Shown here: positions 1 through 8,480 of the stretch, piece after piece | Layout: each line of letters begins with the position of its first letter | Position numbering within the stretch: position 1 is the stretch's first letter | Assembly (NCBI GenBank): GCA_011526045.1 | Contig: WYBE01000069.1 | Coordinates: 62,001-126,000, forward strand | Source of the DNA: Nevskiales bacterium | GTDB taxonomy: Bacteria > Pseudomonadota > Gammaproteobacteria > Steroidobacterales > GCA-2729495 | DNA length: 64,000 bases | Direction of reading: 5' to 3' | Program-made: the position numbers and the translations under genes | Notes under the pieces: model-generated | Databases searched by the model: none | Told to the model about the DNA's origin: nothing | The model's input: only the letters and a program-made list of their open reading frames with translations

Positions 1-1
1 G

Positions 2-682
2 GCGCTGATCCGCGCCTGCCACCCGCGCCCGGGAGCAGCGGTGCAGCCAGCCACGACCGAGTTCGTGGTACCGGACGTGTTCGTGCGTAACCACGATGGC
101 CGGTGGATCGTCGAGGTCAACCGCAGCCTCGCCCCACGGCTGCGGGTCAACCAGACCTACGCGCAGATGCTGCGGGGCAATGGCGAGCATACGGCGCTGC
201 GCGGCCAGCTCCAGGAAGCGCGCTGGCTGGTGCGCAGCCTGGAGATCCGCAACGAGACCCTGCTCAAGGTCGCCAATTGCATAGTCCGCCGGCAGCGCGC
301 GTTCTTCGAGCATGGCGAGGAACACATGAAGCCGATGATCCTGAAAGACGTGGCCGAGGCGGTGGAAATGCACGAATCCACCATCTCGCGCGTAACCGCC
401 GGGAAGTACATGCACACCCCCCGTGGCGTGTTCGAACTGCGCTATTTCTTCTCGAGCCAGGTCACCGGCGACGACGGCACGGAACAGTCGTCCACCGCCA
501 TCCGGGCCAAGATCCGCAAGCTCATCGGGCAGGAGAACCCCGCCAGTCCGCTGAGCGACAGCCGCATCGCCGAGTTGCTGCAGGCCGAAGGGACCAACGT
601 GGCGCGCCGGACCGTGGCAAAGTACCGGGAAGCGATGAAGATCGCCCCATCCAGCCAGCGCAAGCAGCGCGCATCCCGCTGA
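2..682 (+). CDS. rpoN: RNA polymerase sigma-54 factor, C-terminal part (truncated by window edge)
   Basis: The reading frame is open from base 2, so the gene starts outside the window; 226 residues are visible. Sigma-54 directs RNA polymerase to -24/-12 promoters that need AAA+ activators. The visible part holds the end of the core-binding region, a helix-turn-helix (around [20 protein letters not shown]) and the diagnostic RpoN box [10 protein letters not shown] about 25 residues from the end, which reads the -24 element. The stop at 682 is followed 40 bases later by hpf, the usual neighbour of rpoN in Gammaproteobacteria. Identity is near certain; only the N-terminus is unseen. Confidence 0.97.
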   Translation, partial: ALIRACHPRPGAAVQPATTEFVVPDVFVRNHDGRWIVEVNRSLAPRLRVNQTYAQMLRGNGEHTALRGQLQEARWLVRSLEIRNETLLKVANCIVRRQRAFFEHGEEHMKPMILKDVAEAVEMHESTISRVTAGKYMHTPRGVFELRYFFSSQVTGDDGTEQSSTAIRAKIRKLIGQENPASPLSDSRIAELLQAEGTNVARRTVAKYREAMKIAPSSQRKQRASR

Positions 683-722
683 GCACGCAAACAGACGAAC
701 AACCGCCCCCAGGAGCCAGCCA

Positions 723-1049
723 ATGCAAGTAAACCTGACCGGTCATCACGTGGAGATCACCCCGGCACTGCGGGACTACGTGGACAGCAAGCTCTCGCGG
801 CTCATGCGCCACTTCGATCACGTCACCGACGTGCACTGCATCCTGACGGTGGAGAAGCTCCGCCACAAGGCCGAGGCGCGCATCAACGTCAGCGGCAATT
901 CGCTGTTCGCCGACTCGGTCGAGGAGAACATGTACGCGGCCATCGACACCCTGACGGACAAACTCGACCGGCAGATCAAGAAGCACAAGGAAAAACTCCA
1001 GTCCCATCACGACAAACACGACCGCAACGACAGGAAGCGCTCCGACTGA
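723..1049 (+). CDS. hpf: Ribosome hibernation promoting factor, short form
   Basis: This 108-residue protein starts MQVNLTGHHVEITPALRDYV, the classic opening of the HPF/YfiA family. The family binds the 30S decoding region in stationary phase and promotes or stabilises inactive ribosomes. It is close to the E. coli Hpf length (95) and lacks the C-terminal dimerisation domain of long HPF. The basic C-terminal tail (KKHKEKLQSHHDKHDRNDRKR) is typical. It lies between rpoN and rapZ in the same direction, 43 bases before rapZ. In relatives ptsN normally sits at that junction, but there is no room for it here. Confidence 0.95.
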   Translation: MQVNLTGHHVEITPALRDYVDSKLSRLMRHFDHVTDVHCILTVEKLRHKAEARINVSGNSLFADSVEENMYAAIDTLTDKLDRQIKKHKEKLQSHHDKHDRNDRKRSD

Positions 1050-1092
1050 GGGCCGCGACGGGCCCCGGACAGCGACGAAGCAGCAGGTTTTC

Positions 1093-1986
1093 GTGCGACT
1101 GGTAATCGTCAGCGGACTGTCGGGCTCGGGCAAGAGCGTCGCCCTGCACCTGCTCGAGGACGTCGGCTTCTATTGCATGGACAACGTGCCGGCCGCCCTC
1201 CTCGGCTCGATGATCGCGCAGATCATCGCGACAGGTGACCCGTTCTACGAGAACCTTGCCGTCGGCGTCGATGCCCGCAGCCGGACGGGCAACTTCGAGT
1301 CGTTGCCGGAACTGGTCCAGCAGTTGCGCAACCAGGGCGTACGCTGCGAGGTCGTGTTCCTGCACGCCGACGAGGACAGCCTGCTCCGCCGCTACGCCGA
1401 GAGCCGCAGGCCGCACCCGCTGTCCTCGCAGGGAGTGAGCCTGCGCGAGGCGATCAGCCGGGAGAAGGAACTGCTCGGCCCGGTGATGGCATGTGCAGAG
1501 CTCATCATCGACACCAGCCACACGAGCATCTATCAACTGCGTGATGCGGTACGCGGTCGCGTCGGCCAGCGCACCGAACATGGCCTTTCGATCCTCATCG
1601 AGTCTTTCGGCTACAAGCACGGGATCCCGCTCGATGCGGATTTCGTCTTCGACCTGCGCTGCCTCCCGAATCCGTACTGGGAGCTGAACCTGCGGCCATT
1701 GACCGGCCGGGATCCGCTGGTGATCGGGTACCTCGACAGCAAACCGGACGTGCAGCGGATGTTCGGCGATATCGAGGGCTTCCTCGAACACTGGATCCCC
1801 AAGTACATCGACTTCAATCGCAACTACCTGACCGTGGCCCTCGGCTGCACCGGCGGACAACACCGCTCGGTATACATGGCCGAGCGGCTGGCCGCGAGCC
1901 TGTCCAGGAGTCACACGCAGGTGCTGATCCGGCACAACGAACTGCGCGGTGTCGGCCGTCCACCCGGAGCGGCGCCCGGGGCCTGA
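1093..1986 (+). CDS. rapZ: RNase adapter protein RapZ (YvcJ family P-loop protein)
   Basis: This is a 297-residue nucleotide-binding protein with Walker A GLSGSGKS at residues 8-15 and the family signature GCTGGQHRSVY near residue 253. In enteric bacteria RapZ presents the sRNA GlmZ to RNase E and so controls GlmS and amino-sugar supply. The start is GTG: it gives the standard MRLVIVSGLSGSGKS opening, and no upstream ATG fits. The last ~15 residues (GVGRPPGAAPGA) are a proline/glycine tail longer than usual. It follows hpf directly, with the PTS-Ntr genes that normally accompany it missing. Confidence 0.95.
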   Translation: MRLVIVSGLSGSGKSVALHLLEDVGFYCMDNVPAALLGSMIAQIIATGDPFYENLAVGVDARSRTGNFESLPELVQQLRNQGVRCEVVFLHADEDSLLRRYAESRRPHPLSSQGVSLREAISREKELLGPVMACAELIIDTSHTSIYQLRDAVRGRVGQRTEHGLSILIESFGYKHGIPLDADFVFDLRCLPNPYWELNLRPLTGRDPLVIGYLDSKPDVQRMFGDIEGFLEHWIPKYIDFNRNYLTVALGCTGGQHRSVYMAERLAASLSRSHTQVLIRHNELRGVGRPPGAAPGA

Positions 1987-2109
1987 ACCGGGCTCATCGC
2001 CGCTCCGAGGGCGGCGCTTGCGCAGACAATACGTTGGTCCCGCACGGGGCAGGCTGGCGCATCGGCTGCGCAGCGACGCCACCCCGCACCCGCAGATCGG
2101 CAATGAACC

Positions 2110-2138
2110 TTAAACCGGACCGGCGCAATCGCTACACT
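2110..2138 (+). promoter_or_regulatory. Possible promoter ahead of mgtE
   Basis: TTAAAC (2110-2115) and TACACT (2133-2138) are separated by 17 bases, about 110 bases before the mgtE start. The -35 is weak (3/6) and the -10 moderate (4/6). The 259-base gap 1987-2245 shows no other clear element; I looked for an M-box-like leader without finding one, but cannot fold the region. Confidence 0.3.
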
Positions 2139-2245
2139 CGCGCACGGACGGCGGGGAAGCGGTCGTTTCGTGTTCCATTGACCGAGGCCGTGCACCCACG
2201 GGCATGCAGCCCGCTGCACGGATGCCCGCGCCGCTCCGGGAAACC

Positions 2246-3598
2246 ATGACGGAAAACGACACCCACAAGCGCAGTGATCTCGAGCATGTGCTCGCCGCAC
2301 TCGAGGCCGGCACGGCGCGGCAGGTGCAGCGTCTGGTGCGCGCACTGCACCCGGCCGAGACCGCCCACCTGCTCGAGTCGTTGCCGCCTGCCAAGCGCCG
2401 CCTGGTCTTCGACCTCGTCGACAGCGAGGAGCAGGGCGAGATCCTCGTGGAACTCGCGGACGATGTGCGCGCGGGCCTGGTCGAAGGCATGGACACGAAG
2501 GATCTGGTCGCAGCCGCCGAGGACATGGACCTCGACGATCTCGCCGATTTTCTGGCCGGACTACCCGAAACCCTGACGACCCAGGTGCTGCGCGCGCTCT
2601 CCCAGCGCGACCGGGAGCGGCTGAGCGCGGTGCTGTCCTATCCGGAGGACAGCGCCGGAGGCCTGATGAACCCCGACATGATCGCGGTGCGCCCCGACGT
2701 GACGCTGGAAGTGGTAATCCGCTACCTGCGCATGCACGGCAACCTCCCCGACAAGACGGATGCGATCTTCGTCGTGGACCGTCACGAGCGCTACCTCGGA
2801 TCGCTGTACATCTCGCGCCTGCTGACCCGCGATCCGGAGCGCAGCGTGGGCGACGTCATGGACGCCTCGTTCGAGCCCATTCCGGCCACCATGCCTGACC
2901 GCGAGGTGGCCCAGCAGTTCCAGCATCGCGATCTGGTCACCGCGCCGGTCGTCGGCGAGCACGGCAGGCTGCTCGGGCAGATCACCGTGGACGACGTGGT
3001 CGACGTGATCCAGGAGCAGGCCGACGAGGACATCCGCCGCATGGCGGGCCTGCCGGAGGATGACGACATGTTCGCGCCGGTGGTGATCAGCGCGCGACGG
3101 CGCGCCATCTGGCTGGGGATCAACCTGTTGACGGCCTTTGCCGCCTCCTCCGTGGTTGGCCTGTTCCAGCCGACGCTGAACAAGGTGGTCGTGCTCGCCG
3201 TGCTGATGCCGATCGTGGCCAGCATGGGCGGCATCGCCGGCAGCCAGGTGGTGACGCTGATGGTGCGCGGCCTCGCGCTGGGGCGGGTGCAGGATTCGAA
3301 CGCGCGCTGGCTGTTCGCCAAGGAACTCGGCGTGGCCCTGCTGAACGGTGTCGGCTGGGCACTGGTGGTGGCTGCCGGCACGATGCTGTTTTTCGCCAAC
3401 TGGCAGGTCGGCGCGATCATCGGCGCGGCGCTGGTGATCAACCTGCTGACTGCGGCGCTCGCCGGATTTGCCGTGCCGCTCGCGCTCACGAAGATGCACA
3501 TCGATCCGGCGATCGCCGGCACCGTCGTGCTGACCACCATCACGGATTGCGTCGGGTTCGGTGTCTTTCTCGGCCTCGGAACGCTGTTCCTGACCTGA
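2246..3598 (+). CDS. mgtE: Magnesium transporter MgtE
   Basis: A 450-residue Mg2+ channel with the full MgtE layout: a soluble N domain of helical repeats (about 1-130, ending in PEDSAGGLMN), a CBS pair (about 135-255) that senses cytoplasmic Mg2+, a connecting helix, and five membrane segments from about residue 285 with the pore signature GGIAGSQVVTLMVRGLALG. I chose the ATG at 2246 (MTENDTHKRS), preceded by CGGGAAACC; an ATG at 2204 would add 14 residues that look non-native. mgtE closes the rpoN/PTS cluster in many Gammaproteobacteria, and here it survives although the PTS genes are gone. Confidence 0.95.
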   Translation: MTENDTHKRSDLEHVLAALEAGTARQVQRLVRALHPAETAHLLESLPPAKRRLVFDLVDSEEQGEILVELADDVRAGLVEGMDTKDLVAAAEDMDLDDLADFLAGLPETLTTQVLRALSQRDRERLSAVLSYPEDSAGGLMNPDMIAVRPDVTLEVVIRYLRMHGNLPDKTDAIFVVDRHERYLGSLYISRLLTRDPERSVGDVMDASFEPIPATMPDREVAQQFQHRDLVTAPVVGEHGRLLGQITVDDVVDVIQEQADEDIRRMAGLPEDDDMFAPVVISARRRAIWLGINLLTAFAASSVVGLFQPTLNKVVVLAVLMPIVASMGGIAGSQVVTLMVRGLALGRVQDSNARWLFAKELGVALLNGVGWALVVAAGTMLFFANWQVGAIIGAALVINLLTAALAGFAVPLALTKMHIDPAIAGTVVLTTITDCVGFGVFLGLGTLFLT

Positions 3599-3627
3599 CG
3601 GCCCGGCGTGGCCGCAAACCGTGCGGC

Positions 3628-4908
3628 TCAGACAGCCGCGCCCTGGCCGGGGAGGCGCAGCACCCGCACCTTCTGCGAATAGTGCTCCGACAGGTCGCGC
3701 CAGCCTGCAATGCCGCCCGGCGCGTTGATGGGCGCCCCCTCCATGAAGGCGATGATCTGATCACGGCGCGCGAGTGCGTCGTCGTAGCCGAGCCGGATCA
3801 GTTCACGCGTATAGCCCTGCTCGAACAACAGGTAGCTCACCAGCTGGCGTCCGCCGTAGTTGAGTGCGCCGAGCCCGCTCATCAGCAGCTGCACCTGCCG
3901 CGGCATCTCGTGCACGTGCCGGACGGCGATCTCGCGAACGTCACGGCTCGGCAGGATGATCAGCGCATCGATATAGCGCAGCTGCGAAACGCCGGAATCG
4001 AGCACACGACCCGGAACGTTCTCCAGGATCGTGTTGACCCGCGTGAGACGCTCCAGGTCCTGGGAGAGGCCGTCCATGAACAGGGCATCGAGCACGTAGC
4101 CCGCAATGCGGCCCATGCTCGGATAGGGCACTTCCGCATCCGGCCCGGGTGCCGGGTCCGACTCCTCGTCACGCACGCCGACGATCAGCAGGCGATCGGC
4201 GCCGAGGTGCACGGCCGGGGAAAGCGGCGTCGCCTGGCGCATGGCACCGTCGCCGAAGTACTCGCGCCGTATCAGCACGGGCGGGAACATCATCGGCACG
4301 GCTATGCTCGCCATGAGGTGGTCGAGCGTGATCGTCGCCGGGCGGCCCACCCGGCGCACGCGGTCCCAGGGCTCATACCCCTCGCGGCCCTGGTAGAACG
4401 ACACGGAGCGCGCCGAATCGTAACCCGCCGCCGTGACGGTGACCGCGTCGAGATACCCGCGATCGATGGATTCCTGGATCGCGTTGAGATTGATCGCCCG
4501 CCCGAGCATTTCACGCAGCGGCGTGTTGTCGAGCAATGCGCGCGGATTGCCGACGCCGAGCCCGCCGAAAACCACGGCAGCGGCCCAATGCAGGCTGCTC
4601 TTGAGCATCGTGAGCGAATCGCAACGGAAGACGTGGTGGGAGCGGAAATTGGCCCAGACGCGCTCCAGGTCTGCGACCGCGTGCCGGAAGACGCGCGCCT
4701 GGCTGGCGAGCACCGCCGAACTGATCGCGCCGGCCGAGGTCCCGCTGATCACCGAGAACGGATTCGGCGAGCGCCGCGGCATGATCTCGGCAATCGCCTT
4801 CAGCACTCCGACCTGGTAGGCGCCACGCGCCCCACCGCCCGGAAGCACCAGGCCGATACGCTTGTCGCGTACCGGCGGCTGTGGGACACGCAGGCTTCTG
4901 TCAGGCAT
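3628..4908 (-). CDS. Patatin-like phospholipase family protein
   Basis: A 426-residue serine acyl hydrolase. The oxyanion-hole motif GGGARGAYQVG is at residues 24-34, the nucleophile elbow GTSAG (G-x-S-x-G) follows, and the catalytic Asp sits in FGDGAMRQATPLSPAVHLGAD. Patatin-type enzymes form a Ser-Asp dyad and release fatty acids from phospholipids; the bacterial housekeeping copies have unknown substrates. I took ATG 4908 (MPDRSLRVPQPP) because it places the GGG motif close to the N-terminus as in the family; the frame stays open to 5184, but that extra sequence is arginine/proline-rich and overlaps the bcp promoter. It converges with mgtE and diverges from bcp. Confidence 0.88.
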   Translation of the reverse strand: MPDRSLRVPQPPVRDKRIGLVLPGGGARGAYQVGVLKAIAEIMPRRSPNPFSVISGTSAGAISSAVLASQARVFRHAVADLERVWANFRSHHVFRCDSLTMLKSSLHWAAAVVFGGLGVGNPRALLDNTPLREMLGRAINLNAIQESIDRGYLDAVTVTAAGYDSARSVSFYQGREGYEPWDRVRRVGRPATITLDHLMASIAVPMMFPPVLIRREYFGDGAMRQATPLSPAVHLGADRLLIVGVRDEESDPAPGPDAEVPYPSMGRIAGYVLDALFMDGLSQDLERLTRVNTILENVPGRVLDSGVSQLRYIDALIILPSRDVREIAVRHVHEMPRQVQLLMSGLGALNYGGRQLVSYLLFEQGYTRELIRLGYDDALARRDQIIAFMEGAPINAPGGIAGWRDLSEHYSQKVRVLRLPGQGAAV

Positions 4909-5006
4909 GGCCGCGAGTGTCTCTGGCAATCCGCTCAATAACCCGGCGAGGCCCGAATCTAAGCATAGGGCAATGCGGCGAACAAGGTACGCTGTCTCAG
5001 CGATGC

Positions 5007-5012
5007 TATGAT
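5007..5012 (+). promoter_or_regulatory. -10 element of the bcp promoter
   Basis: TATGAT lies 33 bases before the bcp ATG in the divergent gap with the patatin gene. No convincing -35 is seen at 16-18 bases. Confidence 0.4.
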
Positions 5013-5045
5013 CCGTGGCAGTCGGACGATCCAGGAGCAACCCGG

Positions 5046-5585
5046 ATGATTGCAGCGGCGTGGCGCAGAGGTCTCGCGATCGTACTGGCGACGTTCGGGC
5101 CGGGCGTGTCGCTGGCGCAGGTCGCCGTGGGCGAGCCCGCCCCGGAATTCCGGCTGCAGGACCAGAACGGCGAGTGGCACACACTCGCCCAGCATCGCGG
5201 CCGATGGATCGCCCTGTATTTCTATCCGAAAGACCAGACGCCCGGTTGCACCAAGGAAGCCTGCGCGTTCCGCGACAACATCTTCGCCTTCGACGAACTC
5301 GGCGCCGTCATCCTCGGGGTGAGCCTCGATGATGTGGCATCACACGAGGAATTCGCGACGAAATACAGCCTGCCATTCCCGCTGCTCGCCGACACCGGCG
5401 GCGCCGTCGCGAAACGCTACGACGTGCTCCACTCCCTCGGTCCGATCAAACTCGCAAAACGCGAGACCTTCCTGATCGCGCCGGACGGCACGGTCGCGAA
5501 GCACTACCGCAAGGTCGATGCAGCCAGGCACTCCGAAGAGGTGCTCGCCGACCTGAAGGAACTCAAGGCGCGCGATCCGTCCTGA
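5046..5585 (+). CDS. bcp: Peroxiredoxin of the Bcp/PrxQ type, apparently exported
   Basis: A 179-residue thiol peroxidase. The motif PKDQTPGCTKEACAFRD carries the peroxidatic Cys68 and, five residues on, the resolving Cys73, the atypical 2-Cys pattern of Bcp/PrxQ. It reduces H2O2 and organic peroxides using thioredoxin-like donors. Unlike the cytoplasmic E. coli Bcp, this protein begins with a charged n-region, a hydrophobic stretch (LAIVLATFGPGVSLAQ) and a likely signal-peptidase site near VSLAQ|VAVGE, so it probably acts in the periplasm. The ATG is backed by an AGGAG Shine-Dalgarno sequence 10 bases upstream. Confidence 0.92.
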   Translation: MIAAAWRRGLAIVLATFGPGVSLAQVAVGEPAPEFRLQDQNGEWHTLAQHRGRWIALYFYPKDQTPGCTKEACAFRDNIFAFDELGAVILGVSLDDVASHEEFATKYSLPFPLLADTGGAVAKRYDVLHSLGPIKLAKRETFLIAPDGTVAKHYRKVDAARHSEEVLADLKELKARDPS

Positions 5586-5606
5586 GGCCTGCTCCGAGCG
5601 CTGCGC

Positions 5607-6941
5607 TCAAGTGCTGCGCGCGGAAGTCGGCGCCGGTGGCGCAACGCCATCGCCGAGGCGCGCCGCCTCGTGACGCCGCGCGGCCGAGTACGCCGACCAG
5701 CCCCACAACGCCGAGATGCCCGCGGCCACCCCGAAAATGCCGGAGGTCGCCATGCCGGCCGCCACGAGGCCCGCGTGCGCCGAGCCGCTAACGGCGTCGC
5801 CTGCCCGGTAGACGAGGGTGTCGATGATGTTCTTTGCCTTGTACTTCATTTCGCGGGGCACGGAGGTGAACAGCATCTCGCGGCAGGGGCGCATGATCGA
5901 GTATTCGCCGACCCGGCGTACGATCATGGTCCCGATGATCGCCCACAGCACCGGGTTGGTCGCAAGCCACAGGTAACCGGCCACCATCAGGGCCGGCACG
6001 ATCACGATGAGACCGGTCAGCGCGAAACGCCGGGTGAGTTGGCCGAGGAGCACCATCTGGATCAGCAGCGCAACGGATTGCACGCTGAAGTCGATCCAGC
6101 CGAACAGGGTCGTCTGTGCGTCGGAGTCCGGGACGAGACGGTCGATGAGCGCCTGCTGCTCCAGGTACAGGAAGGTACTCACCCAGGTCAGCAGGAACAC
6201 GAAGACCGCGATTCCCGCCATCACCGGGTTCGCCAGCACCTGCCCGAAGCCGGCGAACGGGTTGCCCCCCAGCGGCCGGTCGCTGCCGCCGCACTCCGCG
6301 ACACCGCTGCGCGCCTGCGCGATCTGCCAGCCGTTCAGCATGCCTACGAGTGGCACCGCGACGACCAGCAGGGCGGCAGCCACCAGCAGCAGGTTCAGGG
6401 TGCCGATCGATGCGGCGAGCGTCGCGGTGACCAGCGGACCGGCCAGCCCGCCGAGGCTGGTGCCTGCGGCAATGAACCCGAACAGCCGGTGCGACTGGTC
6501 GCGCGAGAAGATATCGGCCATGAAACTCCAGAAGACCGACAGCCAGAAGAGATTGACGACCGAGAGCCAGACGAAGAACGCGCGGGCGATCCAGGTGTGA
6601 TCCTCCTGCAGGTAGAACCACGCGTAGAACAGCAGCAGGTTGCTTGCGAAAAAAATGTAGAGCGTCGGCAGCAGCGTGACACGGCGCAGGCGCGTCGCCA
6701 GCGCGCCGAACGCAGGCTGGATCGCCAGAGTGCAGACGAAGGTCGCCCAGAACAGGATCGGCAGCCTGGACACCCCGGAGGTAATGCCCATGGTTTCCCG
6801 CACCGGCCGCAGGATCGAGTAGGCCGTCCAGATCAGGAACAGCAGCAGGAACGAGCCGAGCAGGCCCCGGATCTCGTCCCTGCGAACCGAGAAGGTGCGC
6901 ATGAACAGCCGGGTGAGCGGCCCGTTGCTTGCCTGCATCAC
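5607..6941 (-). CDS. MFS-type transporter, ATP:ADP antiporter-like family
   Basis: A 444-residue integral membrane protein with about twelve hydrophobic segments. The N-terminal pattern RRDEIRGLLGSFLLLFLIW followed by YSILRPVRETMG matches the bacterial proteins annotated as NTP/NDP exchange or TLC-like transporters, often listed simply as MFS. The substrate cannot be read from sequence; in free-living bacteria these are not known to import ATP. It lies 89 bases downstream of pyk on the same strand and may be read through from the glycolytic block. A second Met three bases inside is an equally good start. Confidence 0.75.
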   Translation of the reverse strand: MMQASNGPLTRLFMRTFSVRRDEIRGLLGSFLLLFLIWTAYSILRPVRETMGITSGVSRLPILFWATFVCTLAIQPAFGALATRLRRVTLLPTLYIFFASNLLLFYAWFYLQEDHTWIARAFFVWLSVVNLFWLSVFWSFMADIFSRDQSHRLFGFIAAGTSLGGLAGPLVTATLAASIGTLNLLLVAAALLVVAVPLVGMLNGWQIAQARSGVAECGGSDRPLGGNPFAGFGQVLANPVMAGIAVFVFLLTWVSTFLYLEQQALIDRLVPDSDAQTTLFGWIDFSVQSVALLIQMVLLGQLTRRFALTGLIVIVPALMVAGYLWLATNPVLWAIIGTMIVRRVGEYSIMRPCREMLFTSVPREMKYKAKNIIDTLVYRAGDAVSGSAHAGLVAAGMATSGIFGVAAGISALWGWSAYSAARRHEAARLGDGVAPPAPTSARST

Positions 6942-7029
6942 GCCTTACCTGCGTCGTCCACCGATGGGACGGGGACAGGCACCATAAGGTCTCAGCGGCT
7001 CAACCGGCAGTGTCCGGAGTGAAGTCGGT

Positions 7030-8460
7030 TCACTGCGCGGACACGCGCAGTATCTTCATCGAGTTGGTGCCGCCGGTCACGCCGGTCAGCTCACCGCTGG
7101 TGATGATCGCGAGGTCACCCTCCTCCACGTGCCCCATCTCCCGCAGCACCTGCAGAAGCTCCCGGTTGACGGTCATCGGGTCGGAGTGAGTGATGTCGTA
7201 GGCGACCGGGTAGACGCCACGGTACAGCTGCACGCGCCGGCGCGTGATCTCGTGGCGCGTGAACGCAAAAATCGGGATGTCCGAACGCACGCGGGACATC
7301 CACAAGGCCGTGCTGCCCGACTCCGTCAGCGCAATGATCGCCTGCGGGTGCAGGTGATTGGCGGTGTACATGACCGCCATGGCGATCGCCTCGTTGACAC
7401 CGTGGAACTGGTCGCCGCCGCGATCGCGCGGGCGGCCGGACGATACCTGGTAGGTCTCCGCGCCGACGCAGATCTCGGCCATGGCCGCAACCGCCTGCAC
7501 CGGGAACTCGCCGACCGCCGTTTCCGACGACAGCATCACGGCGTCCGTGCCGTCCATGACCGCGTTGGCGACGTCGGAGACTTCGGCGCGGGTCGGCATG
7601 CGGTGGGTGACCATGGACTCCATCATCTGTGTCGCCGTGATCGCCACCTTCTGGCGGGCGCGGGCGAGCCGGATGATCTTCTTCTGCATGCCGGTGAGAC
7701 CGGCATAGCCCATTTCGACACCGAGATCGCCACGGGCAACCATCACTGCATCCGAGGCGGCAATGATCGGATCGAGATCGGCGACCGCCTCGGCCCGCTC
7801 GATTTTCGCGATCAGGTGGCCGCTGCCGCCGGCATCCCGCAACAGCGCCTGCGCTTCCCTCATGTCTTCGGGACCGCGCACGAACGACACCGCCAGCCAA
7901 TCGACCCCGGCGGCAGCCGCCTGCCGGATGTCCTCGCGATCCTTGGCGGTCAAGGCCGGCGCCGACAGTCCGCCACCCTGGCGATTGATGCCCTTGTTGT
8001 CCGACAGCAGGCCACCGGCGGTCACCGTGCAGATCACCTGGCTGCCCACCACCTGGTCCACCGCCAGGATGATCTGCCCGTCGTCGAGCAGCAGCGAATC
8101 GCCGCGACTGACGTCCTGCGGCAGCCGGTCGTAGGCCACTCCCACGGCGCCCTGCGTGCCTCCGCGCGGGTCCATGGCGGTGTCGAGCACGAAGCGCTCA
8201 CCTTCCACGAGCGTCACCGGTCCCTCGCGGAATCGATGGATCCTGATCTTGGGGCCTTGCAGATCGCAGATGACCGACACGTACTTGCCGACCGCGGCCG
8301 AGATATCCCGCAGCTCGCGGATCTGCCGGCCGCGATCCTCCCAGCTGCCGTGGGAGCAGTTGATGCGCACCGCGTCGGTGCCGGCGGCGATCAGATCGGA
8401 CAGGACGCCCGGACGGTCCGTGGCCGGGCCCAGGGTGGCGATGATCTTGGTTCTGCGCAT
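7030..8460 (-). CDS. pyk: Pyruvate kinase
   Basis: A 476-residue enzyme that converts phosphoenolpyruvate and ADP to pyruvate and ATP. It opens MRRTKIIATLGPATDRPG, holds the K/Mg-binding MVARGDLGVEMG signature, the catalytic Lys in LIAKIERAEA, and MDGTDAVMLSSETAVGEFP. The C-terminal allosteric domain ends ELTGVTGGTNSMKILRVS. The start at 8460 gives the standard N-terminus; the open frame beyond it overlaps pgk. It is the last enzyme of the minus-strand run tkt-gap-pgk-pyk, 20 bases after pgk, so the four genes are probably cotranscribed. Confidence 0.97.
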   Translation of the reverse strand: MRRTKIIATLGPATDRPGVLSDLIAAGTDAVRINCSHGSWEDRGRQIRELRDISAAVGKYVSVICDLQGPKIRIHRFREGPVTLVEGERFVLDTAMDPRGGTQGAVGVAYDRLPQDVSRGDSLLLDDGQIILAVDQVVGSQVICTVTAGGLLSDNKGINRQGGGLSAPALTAKDREDIRQAAAAGVDWLAVSFVRGPEDMREAQALLRDAGGSGHLIAKIERAEAVADLDPIIAASDAVMVARGDLGVEMGYAGLTGMQKKIIRLARARQKVAITATQMMESMVTHRMPTRAEVSDVANAVMDGTDAVMLSSETAVGEFPVQAVAAMAEICVGAETYQVSSGRPRDRGGDQFHGVNEAIAMAVMYTANHLHPQAIIALTESGSTALWMSRVRSDIPIFAFTRHEITRRRVQLYRGVYPVAYDITHSDPMTVNRELLQVLREMGHVEEGDLAIITSGELTGVTGGTNSMKILRVSAQ

Positions 8461-8480
8461 GCTGCTGATCCGTTCTGCGC

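Noticed and set aside
1050-1092. A hidden ptsN between hpf and rapZ
   Set aside because: Only 43 bases are available and no reading frame matches.
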